Positions 52,601 to 60,742 of a stretch of DNA of 64,000 nucleotides are shown one piece after another. Where the stretch lies: contig JBKECP010000036.1 in NCBI GenBank assembly GCA_047974765.1, positions 42,225 through 106,224 of the forward strand. The letters run 5' to 3'. Each line of letters begins with the position of its first letter. Within the stretch, counting starts at the first letter, position 1. The DNA comes from JBKECP01 sp047974765 (GTDB taxonomy: Bacteria > Pseudomonadota > Gammaproteobacteria > Pseudomonadales > Halieaceae). A model generated the notes under the pieces. It had not been told where the DNA came from, made no database searches, and saw nothing but the letters and a program-made list of their open reading frames with translations. The translations under genes and the position numbers were made by a program.

Positions 52601-53388
52601 GTCCGGGTCTGGGGTACATTCGAGCCCCAGCACAGAATGTAGTTGGAGTTATACCAGTCAGCAGACTCCGGCACATCGGTCTGCTCACCCCATATCTGCG
52701 GCGAGGCCGGTGGCAAATCACAGTACCAGTCGTAAAAACTCAGGCAATTGCCACCAATCAATGACAAATAGCGGGCACCGGAGGCGTAGGACACCATCGA
52801 CATCGCAGGAATGGGCGAAAAGCCACTAACCCGGTCAGGTCCGTAGGTTTTGATAGTGTAGACATTGGCGGCTGCGATGATTTCAGTTACTTCCTGCCAG
52901 TTAGAGCGAACGAAGCCACCGAGGCCGCGCTGCTGTTTGTAATTGTGCGCCCGGGCAGGGTCTTCAACAATAGAGGCCCAGGCATTAACCGGATCACTAT
53001 GCTGCTTTTTGGCTTCCCGCCACAATTTGATCAGACGCTTGCGCACCTTCGGAAATTTGAGGCGGTTGGCACTGTAGATATACCAGGAGTAACTGGCACC
53101 ACGGGGGCAGCCACGAGGTTCGTGGTTGGGCAGGTCAGGCCGGGTTCTGGGATAGTCAGTCTGCTGGGTCTCCCAGGTGACCAGGCCATCTTTGACGTAA
53201 ATCTTCCAGCTACAGGAGCCGGTACAGTTTACGCCGTGGGTGGAGCGCACGATTTTATCGTGCTGCCAGCGACGACGATAACCGTCTTCCCAGCCTCGGT
53301 TTTCATTAGTGGTAACGCCATGTCCTTCGGCAAAAGGTTTGGCTTCATTTTTTTTAAAGAAATGTAATCGGTCCAGAAAATGACTCAC
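49618..53388 (-). CDS. narG: respiratory nitrate reductase alpha subunit (molybdopterin)
   Basis: NarG reduces nitrate to nitrite at a bis-MGD molybdenum centre on the cytoplasmic side of the membrane. The 1256 residues are close in pattern to E. coli NarG throughout. The N-terminal HxxxCxxxC cluster site is HGVNCTGSCSWKIYV (about 50-64), followed by SCSWKIYVKDGLVTWETQQT and DYPRTRPDLPNHEPRGCPRG. The Asp ligand to Mo is in SYASGARYLSLIGGNCLSFY DWYC region (near 220). The start is GTG at 53388 after AAGGAG, giving VSHFLDRLHFF; the longer frame to 53454 is not typical. The promoter has the 32-base palindrome at 53515. Confidence 0.97.
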   Translation of the reverse strand: MSHFLDRLHFFKKNEAKPFAEGHGVTTNENRGWEDGYRRRWQHDKIVRSTHGVNCTGSCSWKIYVKDGLVTWETQQTDYPRTRPDLPNHEPRGCPRGASYSWYIYSANRLKFPKVRKRLIKLWREAKKQHSDPVNAWASIVEDPARAHNYKQQRGLGGFVRSNWQEVTEIIAAANVYTIKTYGPDRVSGFSPIPAMSMVSYASGARYLSLIGGNCLSFYDWYCDLPPASPQIWGEQTDVPESADWYNSNYILCWGSNVPQTRTPDAHFLTEVRYKGTKVVAITPDYSEVAKLTDHWLAPKQGTDAALAMAFGHVILKEFHLEKPSEYFTDYVRRYTDFPVLVMLEKNKDGKLQQGRFLRASDLASNLGQDNNPEWKTISVDDATGELVSPTGSIGYRWGEKGKWNIQQHDGKSGAELTLRLSLKGDHDELAKVAFPYFGGSEHELGYFQNTQHEEIMEYLVPVKKIPLADGSEALVTTVFDLTLANYGVDNGYNDPNTAKSYDDDLPYTPAWQEQVTGVRRADVIKIAREFADNADKTRGRSMIIVGAGMNHWYHMDMNYRGLINMLMMCGCIGQSGGGWAHYVGQEKLRPQTGWTPLAFGLDWVRPPRHMNGTSFFYNHSNQWRYEKLKMTEVVSALADKDKWGDSIIDYNSRAERMGWLPSAPQLGTNPLDLCKEAAVQGVSPQDYAVEQLKSGALKFACEDPDNPQNYPRNMFIWRSNLLGSSGKGHEYMLRHLLGTKHGLLGKDLGEVGGDKPSDVTWHDEAPEGKVDLLVTLDFRMSTTCLYSDIVLPTATWYEKDDLNTSDMHPFIHPLSAAIDPVWESRSDWEIFKSIAKKFSEVAEGHLGVEQDLVTVPIQHDTPGELAQPFGVKAWWKGECDLIPGQTAPAMVTVERDYPNTYARFTSLGPLLDKLGNGGKGINWNTDKEIEFLGELNRVHIEEGANQGRPKIETAIDAAEVILSLAPETNGQVAVKAWAALGEFTGLDHTHLALPKEEEKIRFRDIQAQPRKIISSPTWSGLEDEHVSYNAGYTNVHELIPWRTVTGRQQFYQDHEWMRDFGEMHCVYKPPINLKTVTPIMNQKPNGNPEIALNWITPHQKWGIHSTYSDNLLMQTLSRGGPIVWISEPDAKRAGIVDNDWIEVFNVNGAIAARAVVSQRVPEGMSMMYHAQERIVNVPGAETTKTRGGIHNSVTRVVMKPTHMIGGYAQQAYGFNYYGTVGCNRDEFVVVRKMSKVDWLDEDSIDTDLTAAGEEV

Positions 53389-53514
53389 GCCAGACTCCTT
53401 GTAATAAATATGGGTTGGCAACCAGAAAGAATTGCTCAAACCCAGCGGCAGCAATACAGCAATTAAAGAAGAAGGGGAGCATAGGTTACAAGGACATCGC
53501 TAAAATAGAAAGCA

Positions 53515-53546
53515 ACGCGTACTACCACTTAAGTGGTAGTACGCGT
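53515..53546. promoter_or_regulatory. 32-base perfect palindrome with NarL-type 7-2-7 core (narG / narX)
   Basis: The half ACGCGTACTACCACTT is followed directly by its exact complement. Its core is TACCACT-TA-AGTGGTA (53523-53538), the 7-2-7 arrangement of NarL, with A at one Y position in each half. It lies 127 bases before narG and 106 bases before narX, so it can serve both divergent genes. No T tract follows, so it is not a terminator. Confidence 0.65.
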
Positions 53547-53651
53547 GTTATAGCCATTGCTTGTATATGATGTGCGCTTAGATTATTTTTCAGGATCGCA
53601 GGACATTAAGCCCGCCTCAAACCCTTTTTTGGGTATCTGTACGATAGATAT

Positions 53652-55532
53652 ATGAAGATAAACTTTCTACATTCAACCGTCTTCAAGATCACAGCGCTGA
53701 TGTTTCTGATCAGCTTTATGGCTGTGATCAGCATGTTCAGCTCTGTTTTTATTACAGACTACGCTCAAACGGACGCTGCGGCTGTCAATGTGGCCGGTTC
53801 ACTGCGTATGCAGAGCTTTAGAATGCTGGCTCACATTCAGCAGGAGCGCGCCTTTGGCACTCATGCCGATAATAACGAGCTGAATATACTGATCAATAAC
53901 TTTGAGCAGGATCTGAATAGCGGCATTTTGGTTTCCCACCAGATACTGACTAACTCGGATTCACTGCGTGAGCTGCACAACACGGTTAAGCAGGAGTGGT
54001 ATCAACGGGTCAAATCCGCTTTACTTGAAGGTACCCAACAAGATTCGGGTTATCGCCAATTATTGGCGGTGATATATATCTTTGTCGATGAGATCGACAG
54101 CCTGGTCACAGGTTATCAGCGGCATGCCGAGCGCAATATTCGCAATATACGGGTTATTCAGAGCCTGGCGCTCTTTTTTACTCTGCTGATGATTGCTTTC
54201 GCAATGATTATCGTTAACCGTCATATTGAGCGACCACTATCCAATTTGATCAATGTTGCCCGCCGTATTGGTGAAGGTGATTTCACAGCGACGGCAGAGG
54301 TCAGCGGTAAAGGTGAGTTGACTGTGTTGGCCAGTACCATTAACCATATGAGTGAATCCATCCATCGCTCGCAGTCCTATCTGGAGGAAAAGGTCCGCAG
54401 GAGCACCCGTGCGCTGCGTCAGAGCAACGCCTCACTGGAGCTGCTGTTTAAAACCTCACGCACGCTCAATGATCTCCAGCCTGGCAACTATAATTTCAGC
54501 CTGATTCTGAACCAGCTCTCCAATGTAACCGGTTTGCACGATCTCGATCTGTGTATTATGACACCCAGCGGCACCCAGCCTTTCATTCAGCAAACTACAC
54601 GCTCCAGCCATATGCCTGAAAGCTGCCATGACGGTGATTGCGCCAATTGTACCCAGGGCACAGAACATGCTCACACTAATAAATTGCGCTACCCCTTGAA
54701 CAAACACAACACCAACTATGGCGTGCTGGTTGTACGGCCCGGTGTTAACACCGGTATCGAAGAGTGGCAGCACCAGCTGTTTGAATCGCTGGCAGAACAA
54801 ATAGCTACCGGCATGAGCATGATGCAGCAGCAGGAGCAAAATCGCCGCATCGCACTACTGGCAGAGCGCACGGTGATTGCCCGCGAACTGCACGACTCAC
54901 TCGCACAGGCTCTGTCTTACCTCAAAATTCAAGTCGCCCGGCTACAGAAACTGCAAAAGAAAGACAATGTCGAGGCTGAAATTGACGAGGTTATGGGTGA
55001 ACTGCGCGGCGGCCTCAACTCCGCCTATCGTGAATTGCGCGAACTACTGACCACATTCCGTCTCAAGCTCGAAGGAACCAGCCTGATAGCTGCTTTTGAG
55101 CAGACCGTTGAACAGCTCAAATCCCGTTCAGAGGGCTTTGAATTTCATATTCACTACCGGGTGGAACATATTCCCTTCACACCACAGGAAGAAATTCACA
55201 TGCTGCAAATCGCCCGCGAGGCGATGCAAAATGCCGTCCATCACTCACAGGGAGAGAATATCTCGGTCATTCTGGAGCAGGAAGAGGATTCCATTGTCTG
55301 CCTCAGGGTACTTGATGACGGTATTGGCATTCCCAGCGACCCCAGTAAGCTCAACCACTATGGCCTGGCCATTATCCACGAACGCTCCCGCAGTCTTGGT
55401 GGCGATGTCAATATAGCCCGGCGGAAAGAAAAGGGCACTGAAGTGTGTTTCCGGTTTATACCTGAGTATGCACGCCAGCAAATGACAGAAACTGAAGACG
55501 CCGTAGAGCCCCGCGTCAGTGCGGGGCTCTGA
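53652..55532 (+). CDS. narX: nitrate/nitrite sensor histidine kinase NarX
   Basis: NarX senses nitrate in the periplasm and phosphorylates NarL. The 626 residues show a first membrane helix (about 10-32), then the periplasmic P-box DAAAVNVAGSLRMQSFRML (about 42-60, where nitrate binds), a second helix (near 170-190), HAMP, and a central GAF-like module with the Cys cluster ESCHDGDCANC near 324-334. The HisKA_3 H-box ARELHDSLAQALSYLKIQ is near 413-430 and an ATPase domain follows with DDGIGIPSDPSKLNHYGLAI near 556-575. The C-terminal codons lie in the hairpin at 55505. narL is not next to it; narK intervenes on the other strand. Confidence 0.95.
   Translation: MKINFLHSTVFKITALMFLISFMAVISMFSSVFITDYAQTDAAAVNVAGSLRMQSFRMLAHIQQERAFGTHADNNELNILINNFEQDLNSGILVSHQILTNSDSLRELHNTVKQEWYQRVKSALLEGTQQDSGYRQLLAVIYIFVDEIDSLVTGYQRHAERNIRNIRVIQSLALFFTLLMIAFAMIIVNRHIERPLSNLINVARRIGEGDFTATAEVSGKGELTVLASTINHMSESIHRSQSYLEEKVRRSTRALRQSNASLELLFKTSRTLNDLQPGNYNFSLILNQLSNVTGLHDLDLCIMTPSGTQPFIQQTTRSSHMPESCHDGDCANCTQGTEHAHTNKLRYPLNKHNTNYGVLVVRPGVNTGIEEWQHQLFESLAEQIATGMSMMQQQEQNRRIALLAERTVIARELHDSLAQALSYLKIQVARLQKLQKKDNVEAEIDEVMGELRGGLNSAYRELRELLTTFRLKLEGTSLIAAFEQTVEQLKSRSEGFEFHIHYRVEHIPFTPQEEIHMLQIAREAMQNAVHHSQGENISVILEQEEDSIVCLRVLDDGIGIPSDPSKLNHYGLAIIHERSRSLGGDVNIARRKEKGTEVCFRFIPEYARQQMTETEDAVEPRVSAGL
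55505..55530. terminator. hairpin at the convergent narX / narK ends
   Basis: AGAGCCCCGC-GTCAGT-GCGGGGCTCT: a 10-base-pair stem whose right arm meets the narX stop (TGA at 55530-55532). The narK stop is 6 bases further on the other strand. No T tract follows, so it is a weak or bidirectional terminator. Confidence 0.6.
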
Positions 55533-55538
55533 TAGTGC

Positions 55539-57152
55539 TCAGGGGTTAAAAAACTCACCATCCCGGCGCAGATAAAACCAGTAATTGATGGCCATGCAAA
55601 GTCCGTAAAAAATGGCAAAACCAATCAGTGCCTGTTCTGGCGTAGTGGCGTTGATCTGCTCACCCAGAACCTTGGGAATATAAAATGCACCATAGGCGGC
55701 GATTGCCGAAGTCCAGCCCAGTACCGGCCCCGCCTGCTCCCGCGGAAATACAATGGCGATCGTGCGGAATGTTGAACCATTACCAATACCAGTAGCGGCA
55801 AACAGCAGCAAAAAGAGCAGAAAGAAGGGGATGAAAAATTGCTCCGGTGTTGCCGACTGATAGGCCGCCTGCATGTAGTAGGCCACACCAAGCGCGCTGA
55901 CAACCATTACCAGCGAACAAACCTGAGTAACCAGAGCACCGCCTAATCTGTCTGATATCCAGCCGCCAACCGGGCGGATCAGGGCACCGATAAAGGGTCC
56001 CATCCAGGCATACATGAGGGCACTGGGGCCATTGGCATTGGCCGTATCATGGGTCATTACACCATCGACCATCACATGGGAGTAACCAAAAATCACCTTG
56101 ATGGCCAGTGGAAAAGCTGCTGAAAAGCCAATAAATGAGCCAAAAGTCATAGTATAGATAATACTCATCACCCAGGTGTGCCGGTTATTGAATATCTGAT
56201 ACTGGCGCGTCAGACTGTCACCCACCTTGCCGGGAATCAGCTTCAGCAAAATAACCGTCAGCACCACTACCACAGCCAGCACCAGCTCTTTGGGAATATG
56301 CAGACCTGAGCCATTTGCACTTTCTGGCAGCATTAACCAAAGCCCGAATACGGAAGTGAGCAAGCCAATCAGCAACATTATTGTGATGAGTGCGAAAGCT
56401 GTTGGCATCGAACCAATATCGGGTGAAACTTCCTCAGTGCGGATATTGTTCATACCGAACCAGGTTAAAAACATCAGCGGGAGCAGAAGGAGCAACCAGA
56501 CAAAACCAGCATTGGCTATATAGCTCTGGGTACCGGCCGGAATCTTTCCGATCAGCGTACCTGAGGTATTGACCAGTGCCATCGGCTCACCGGAAAGCCC
56601 ACCAAAAGCTGCAAAAGTCATAAATAGCGGCACAACAATCTGCATGGTGGTAACACCAAAATTGCCCAGCCCCGCATTCAGCCCCAGGGCCAGCCCCTGC
56701 TGGTTTTTGGGGTAAAAGAAACTGATATTGGACATGGACGAAGCAAAATTACCGCCACCTAAACCAGACAGTAATGCCAGCAGTTGAAATTTCCACAATG
56801 GCGTGGCTGGATCCTGTAGTGCCAGCCCCGTACCCACCGCTGGCAGAATAAGCAGCGAAGTCGTCAGAAAAATAGTATTTCTACCGCCGCAAAGACGAAT
56901 AAAAAAACTACTGGGAATCCGCAGGGTCGCACCTGTCAGACCGGCAATTGCCGTCAGCGTAAACAGTTCTGATTTTTCAAAGGGAAAACCCAGATTGAGC
57001 ATTTGTACGGTAATAACGCCCCAGTAAAGCCAGATGGCAAAGCCGCATAGAAGACTGGGAATAGATATCCACAAATTTCTACTGGCAATACGCCCACCTT
57101 CAGATGCCCAGAATTTTTCATCTTCTGGTTCCCACTTATGAAGATCAGCCAT
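55539..57152 (-). CDS. narK: nitrate/nitrite transporter NarK
   Basis: NarK exchanges nitrate for nitrite or imports nitrate with protons. The chosen ATG gives 537 residues, starting MADLHKWEPEDEKFWASEG, a standard NarK/NarK2 start. MFS marks are LSGLGGGNFASSMSNISFFY (about 120-139, nitrate signature 1), NQQGLALGLNAGLGNFGVTT (about 143-162), and GAYGAFYIPKVLGEQINATT near the end (signature 2 region). The protein is longer than many NNP porters (extra loop near 290-330). It lies between narX and narL on the opposite strand, and shares the narL promoter gap with the 7-2-7 site at 57381. Confidence 0.93.
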   Translation of the reverse strand: MADLHKWEPEDEKFWASEGGRIASRNLWISIPSLLCGFAIWLYWGVITVQMLNLGFPFEKSELFTLTAIAGLTGATLRIPSSFFIRLCGGRNTIFLTTSLLILPAVGTGLALQDPATPLWKFQLLALLSGLGGGNFASSMSNISFFYPKNQQGLALGLNAGLGNFGVTTMQIVVPLFMTFAAFGGLSGEPMALVNTSGTLIGKIPAGTQSYIANAGFVWLLLLLPLMFLTWFGMNNIRTEEVSPDIGSMPTAFALITIMLLIGLLTSVFGLWLMLPESANGSGLHIPKELVLAVVVVLTVILLKLIPGKVGDSLTRQYQIFNNRHTWVMSIIYTMTFGSFIGFSAAFPLAIKVIFGYSHVMVDGVMTHDTANANGPSALMYAWMGPFIGALIRPVGGWISDRLGGALVTQVCSLVMVVSALGVAYYMQAAYQSATPEQFFIPFFLLFLLLFAATGIGNGSTFRTIAIVFPREQAGPVLGWTSAIAAYGAFYIPKVLGEQINATTPEQALIGFAIFYGLCMAINYWFYLRRDGEFFNP

Positions 57153-57480
57153 AACACAAACTCCGATAGCTAGATATTTAGCTATGGGACTATCAACGAG
57201 GCGACAAAAATCAACCATTCACTTCATGAGGTAGCTATTACAAAATTTGTAGGCACAGCGTTGGAAGTATAATGGGGCACAATTATCGGGCTGATACGAA
57301 TACCATTATCTTAATCATTGCAGGAATATGATTAAAAACAGGAGGCTTTACTTATTTTATGCACAATCATATCAGCCACTTACCTCGTGATAGGTAATAA
57401 ACTTACCTCATATAAAAAATTTTAATTTCCACTTTGGAACAGTATCCTAGTTTCAACTCAACAAAGGATTAACCCCGACA
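57153..57480. promoter_or_regulatory. divergent promoter region narK / narL
   Basis: These 328 bases hold no gene. They contain the NarL-type 7-2-7 repeat (57381-57396), a further heptamer TACCTCA at 57404-57410, and a long inverted repeat TTAATCAT / ATGATTAA with 9-base centre (about 57311-57335). No canonical FNR/Anr TTGAT-N4-ATCAA box was found. Confidence 0.55.
57381..57396. promoter_or_regulatory. NarL-type 7-2-7 site between narK and narL
   Basis: TACCTCG-TG-ATAGGTA. The right half is a perfect heptamer (TACCTAT on the other strand); the left half fits at six of seven. It is 85 bases before narL and suggests that NarL controls its own gene or narK. Confidence 0.6.
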
Positions 57481-58137
57481 ATGTGTGAAGAACAACCCGC
57501 CAAGATATTAATGGTCGATGATCACCCCCTGCTGCGCAAAGGTCTCAAGCAACTACTGGAATTAGAGAATGACCTTGAAGTCGTCGGTGAAGCCAGTTCC
57601 GGTCAGGAAGCTATTGATCTGGCTGTGGAGCTTGACCCGGACCTGATTACGCTGGATCTGAATATGCAGGGTATGGATGGTCTTGAAACGCTGCGTATTC
57701 TGCGGGACAAGGGTATTGATGCCCGTATCATCATGCTGACCGTATCTGACAACGATGAAGACGTGGTTGAGGCTATTCGGGGAGGTGCCGATGGTTATCT
57801 GCTCAAGGATATGGACCCGGATGATATCGTCGATAAACTGCGCGAGGCAACAACCGGTAAGATGGTGATGAGTGCAAGGCTGACTGAAATTCTGGCAACA
57901 GCTTTGCGCAGCCCTGAAAAACCTGGAAACCGTGAGCTATCCAGCCTGACCAGTCGTGAATATGAGATTCTCAAATTAATTGCCAAAGGCATGAGCAACA
58001 AGCTGATTGCCCGTGAACTCAATATCTCTGACGGCACCGTAAAGGTGCATGTAAAACATTTCCTGAAGAAACTTAATCTGCGCAGCCGTGTAGAAGCCGC
58101 CGTGTGGATGGTCAATCATCAAAAGGGCAATTACTGA
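57481..58137 (+). CDS. narL: nitrate/nitrite response regulator NarL
   Basis: NarL binds DNA when phosphorylated by NarX and switches on nitrate respiration. The 218 residues have a receiver domain with MVDDHPLLRKGLKQLLELE at the start, the phosphorylated Asp in DLITLDLNMQGMDGLETL (about residue 59), IIMLTVSDNDEDVVEAI and GYLLKDMDPDDI. The LuxR-type helix-turn-helix is near 155-205 (LTSREYEILKLIAKGMSNKL, VKVHVKHFLKKLNLRSR). It lies 30 bases before moeA and may be cotranscribed. It could be NarP, but the nar context favours NarL. Confidence 0.95.
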   Translation: MCEEQPAKILMVDDHPLLRKGLKQLLELENDLEVVGEASSGQEAIDLAVELDPDLITLDLNMQGMDGLETLRILRDKGIDARIIMLTVSDNDEDVVEAIRGGADGYLLKDMDPDDIVDKLREATTGKMVMSARLTEILATALRSPEKPGNRELSSLTSREYEILKLIAKGMSNKLIARELNISDGTVKVHVKHFLKKLNLRSRVEAAVWMVNHQKGNY

Positions 58138-58167
58138 AATGAATATAACGCAAACAGGTACACTGCC

Positions 58168-59409
58168 ATGAAGTGCGATTGTGACAACCCCGGCTTACTG
58201 CCGCTGGAACAGGCACTGGCGAAAATTCACAGTACGCTTAAGCCACTTGAGGAAACCGAGGAAGTACCACTGTTGGAGCTGGCCGGGCGGATACTGGCCG
58301 AAGATATTCTCTCGCCCATCGATGTACCCGGCTATGATAATTCGGCGATGGACGGTTACGCCCTGCGTTTTACAGATATCAGCAACACACAACATTTTCT
58401 GCTGGTTGGTAGCAGCTTTGCCGGCAGGCCTTTTAATGGCCAGATTGGCGCGGGGGAATGTATACGCATTATGACAGGAGCACTCATTCCCCAGGGTGCA
58501 GACACGGTCATCATGCAGGAAAATGTCTCCGTCGAAGGGCAGATGATCAGCCTTAACCACCCGCCAAAAGCTGGTGAGGCAGTGCGCCGACGCGGCGAAG
58601 ATATCTGTCGGGGCAATCCTGTTTTATCGGCAGGACGACGATTGAGCCCGGTCGATATCGGTTTGATCGCCTCGGTAGGCTTGCCGACAGCCAGAGTATT
58701 TCGACGAATTCGCGTCGGCTTGTTTTCAACAGGCGATGAGCTGCGCCAGCCGGGTGAAGCACTCGATACAGGCTGTATTTATGACTCAAACCGCCCAACT
58801 CTGCTGGCCTTATTGGCGCAGATGGGTGCACAAATTAATGATTACGGCGTCATTGAAGATGACCCGGAAGCTATTCGGCAAACATTTTTTAAAGCGGATG
58901 CCGCTAACGATGTTGTGATCACTTCTGGTGGAGTCTCTGTTGGCGAGGCTGATTTCACCCGGGATATTCTGACGGAAATAGGTGATATTGGTTTCTGGAA
59001 GCTGGCCATAAAGCCAGGCAAGCCACTGGCTTTTGGACGCCTGAGTAACAGTTACTTTTTTGGCTTACCCGGTAACCCGGTATCCTCTGTCGTCACCTTC
59101 CATCAGATCGCCCTGCCCAGTCTGGCACGGCTGGCAGGCCAGAATATACCGGCAAAACAACGCTTGTCAGCAAGTGCGACCGAAGCCATACGCAAGCGCC
59201 CCGGGCGGACAGATTTTCAACGGGGACGGTACCAGATAAATACCGATGGACAGCTATCAGTAAAACCATTGCCAAACCAGAGCTCAGGTGTGCTGTCTTC
59301 TATCACACAAGCCAACTGTTACATTGTGCTGGAAAATGAGCGCAATGAAGTCAATGCCGGTGAAAACGTCACCATTGAAGCTTTTGATGCTTACTTAACA
59401 GCCTACTGA
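58168..59409 (+). CDS. moeA: molybdopterin molybdenumtransferase
   Basis: MoeA inserts molybdate into adenylated molybdopterin. The 413 residues carry LAGRILAEDILSPIDVPGYD (about 34-53), NSAMDGYALRF (about 55-65), IMTGALIPQGADTVIMQENV (about 99-118), RRGEDICRGNPVLSAG and FSTGDEL near 187, TSGGVSVGEADFTRDIL near 250 and FFGLPGNPVSSVVTFHQIAL (about 294-313). Cysteines at the very N-terminus (CDCDNPG) are unusual and may be a local feature. It forms a unit with narL and sits near the nar and ubi genes, so cofactor synthesis is tied to nitrate sensing. Confidence 0.96.
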   Translation: MKCDCDNPGLLPLEQALAKIHSTLKPLEETEEVPLLELAGRILAEDILSPIDVPGYDNSAMDGYALRFTDISNTQHFLLVGSSFAGRPFNGQIGAGECIRIMTGALIPQGADTVIMQENVSVEGQMISLNHPPKAGEAVRRRGEDICRGNPVLSAGRRLSPVDIGLIASVGLPTARVFRRIRVGLFSTGDELRQPGEALDTGCIYDSNRPTLLALLAQMGAQINDYGVIEDDPEAIRQTFFKADAANDVVITSGGVSVGEADFTRDILTEIGDIGFWKLAIKPGKPLAFGRLSNSYFFGLPGNPVSSVVTFHQIALPSLARLAGQNIPAKQRLSASATEAIRKRPGRTDFQRGRYQINTDGQLSVKPLPNQSSGVLSSITQANCYIVLENERNEVNAGENVTIEAFDAYLTAY

Positions 59410-59433
59410 GCGACAAACAGCCTCGCTTTATTA

Positions 59434-59817
59434 TCAGTGTGACATTAATTCAATGGGCTGTTGTTTGCGATCAAAAATAATATAGCGCTGGATATTCTGA
59501 CCCATAGTGACATCGTGGGTCATTGCATTCAGATAAGGCTCTGCTTCCTCACTACTTGGTGCTTGTGAACCATTACCTGCCATCGCAGCAATAAACATAA
59601 AATTCCAGTCCTTACTGATGCTGTCAGCTTCACTGACCAGCGCTTCAAAACTGGCAATCTCCGAGGGCAGTTTATCCACCACCATAGTGGGCGTGATCGT
59701 GCCTCTTTTATCATCCTGACGACGGGATTTTCTTGATTCCTCAGCACTGGCAAACAGAAACAGCAAGCGCTGGGCATGGCTCTCTGCGAGTGCGCGCTCA
59801 ATCAGATCCTGAAACAT
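59434..59817 (-). CDS. small conserved protein of unknown function beside the ubiUV genes
   Basis: The 127 residues match a short family often found near ubiUV and annotated by habit as ribonucleotide reductase alpha subunit, although no RNR motif is here. Seen are QRLLFLFASAEE (about 17-28), TMVVDKLPSEIASFEALVSE (about 45-64), NFMFIAAMAGNGSQAPSSEE (about 73-92), a segment well conserved in the family, and RYIIFDRKQQPIEL near the end. It is downstream of ubiV on the same strand by 29 bases and probably part of that operon. Function unknown; association with anaerobic ubiquinone synthesis is inferred from position. Confidence 0.75.
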   Translation of the reverse strand: MFQDLIERALAESHAQRLLFLFASAEESRKSRRQDDKRGTITPTMVVDKLPSEIASFEALVSEADSISKDWNFMFIAAMAGNGSQAPSSEEAEPYLNAMTHDVTMGQNIQRYIIFDRKQQPIELMSH

Positions 59818-59846
59818 TCAACTATCCTGTTATTACAAAACTAAAA

Positions 59847-60722
59847 TTAACCCGTACTATCCATACCCGGCAAACCATGCCAGTAGCCATTGCACAAAGG
59901 GGCATTATCACGGGCAGACAGATCGGCTGCGCCACCATCCTTGAAATCATCAACAAGTGCAAGTTCTTCTATACTCGACACACTCAGACGGGCGATATCA
60001 ACCAGATCCTGCAACGAATCAATATCAGCACGCAAATCATAGCAGTAGTGGGACTGAGTCTGGATACCATTCAGACGAAACAGTGGCTGACCCTCCTGTG
60101 AGTTCACTTCCCGGCCACTGGGATAATTGATACAACACAGCTCACAAACATCCTTGCGCCGATCCAGAGAACGGGCAGTAAAACAGCGTGCAGAATAGGC
60201 CAAAGGCAGATAACCGTAACTGAACAGCTCAACCTCCATGCTGCTGCGGATAGCCTGCACTGACTCATCGGCCAATAGCTGCGCCAGGGAATCCCGTGAG
60301 GCCTCCACTGCCGGCAGCCAGCGCTTCATACCCAGTTTGTGGAAGTAGGTCAGGGCCCTGGCACTGTAACAGTTGACAGCGGGCCCAACTGTAAAAGGCA
60401 AACCCTGCTGCGACAGTTGTTGCACTGCCGCCATATCATTGGCTTCCACCTGGAAATCACCGTTGTCACAGACTCGCCGCAACTCATTCAGCTCGCCCGG
60501 TGACTCCAGCAAAGTCATGGTCGACAGCTGTACCTGCTTGCCGGCCTGGGCCAGCTCCCTGCCAATACCCAGCCAGTTGGCCAACTTCAATTCTGCCCGC
60601 TTACTGCAAACGGTTTCGCCGAGATAAACAATATCGGCGTTGCTGTCAGCCACTTGCCGATAAAACTGTTCAACCGTATTTCGGGGCCAGAAATACAACA
60701 AAGGCCCAATTGATACTTTCAT
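59847..60722 (-). CDS. ubiV: oxygen-independent ubiquinone hydroxylation protein UbiV (U32 family)
   Basis: UbiV works with UbiU to hydroxylate the quinone ring without oxygen, using prephenate as oxygen source. The 291 residues begin MKVSIGPLLYFWPRNTVEQF, as E. coli UbiV does. Four cysteines for a 4Fe-4S cluster are in YLGETVCSKRAELK (about 39) and SARCFTARSLDRRKDVCELC (Cys near 175, 192 and 195-196). The SYGYLPLAYSAR segment precedes them. The longer open frame to 60752 overlaps ubiU. It is 20 bases downstream of ubiU. Confidence 0.94.
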   Translation of the reverse strand: MKVSIGPLLYFWPRNTVEQFYRQVADSNADIVYLGETVCSKRAELKLANWLGIGRELAQAGKQVQLSTMTLLESPGELNELRRVCDNGDFQVEANDMAAVQQLSQQGLPFTVGPAVNCYSARALTYFHKLGMKRWLPAVEASRDSLAQLLADESVQAIRSSMEVELFSYGYLPLAYSARCFTARSLDRRKDVCELCCINYPSGREVNSQEGQPLFRLNGIQTQSHYCYDLRADIDSLQDLVDIARLSVSSIEELALVDDFKDGGAADLSARDNAPLCNGYWHGLPGMDSTG

Positions 60723-60742
60723 TTCACTACACCTGTTAACTG

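Noticed and set aside
53389..53454. Longer NarG start at 53454
   Set aside because: The AAGGAG site and the family start (VSHFLDRL) support GTG 53388; the extra 22 residues do not resemble NarG.
57311..57335. TTAATCAT / ATGATTAA inverted repeat as an FNR/Anr site
   Set aside because: The spacing (9) and half-site sequence do not fit TTGAT-N4-ATCAA.
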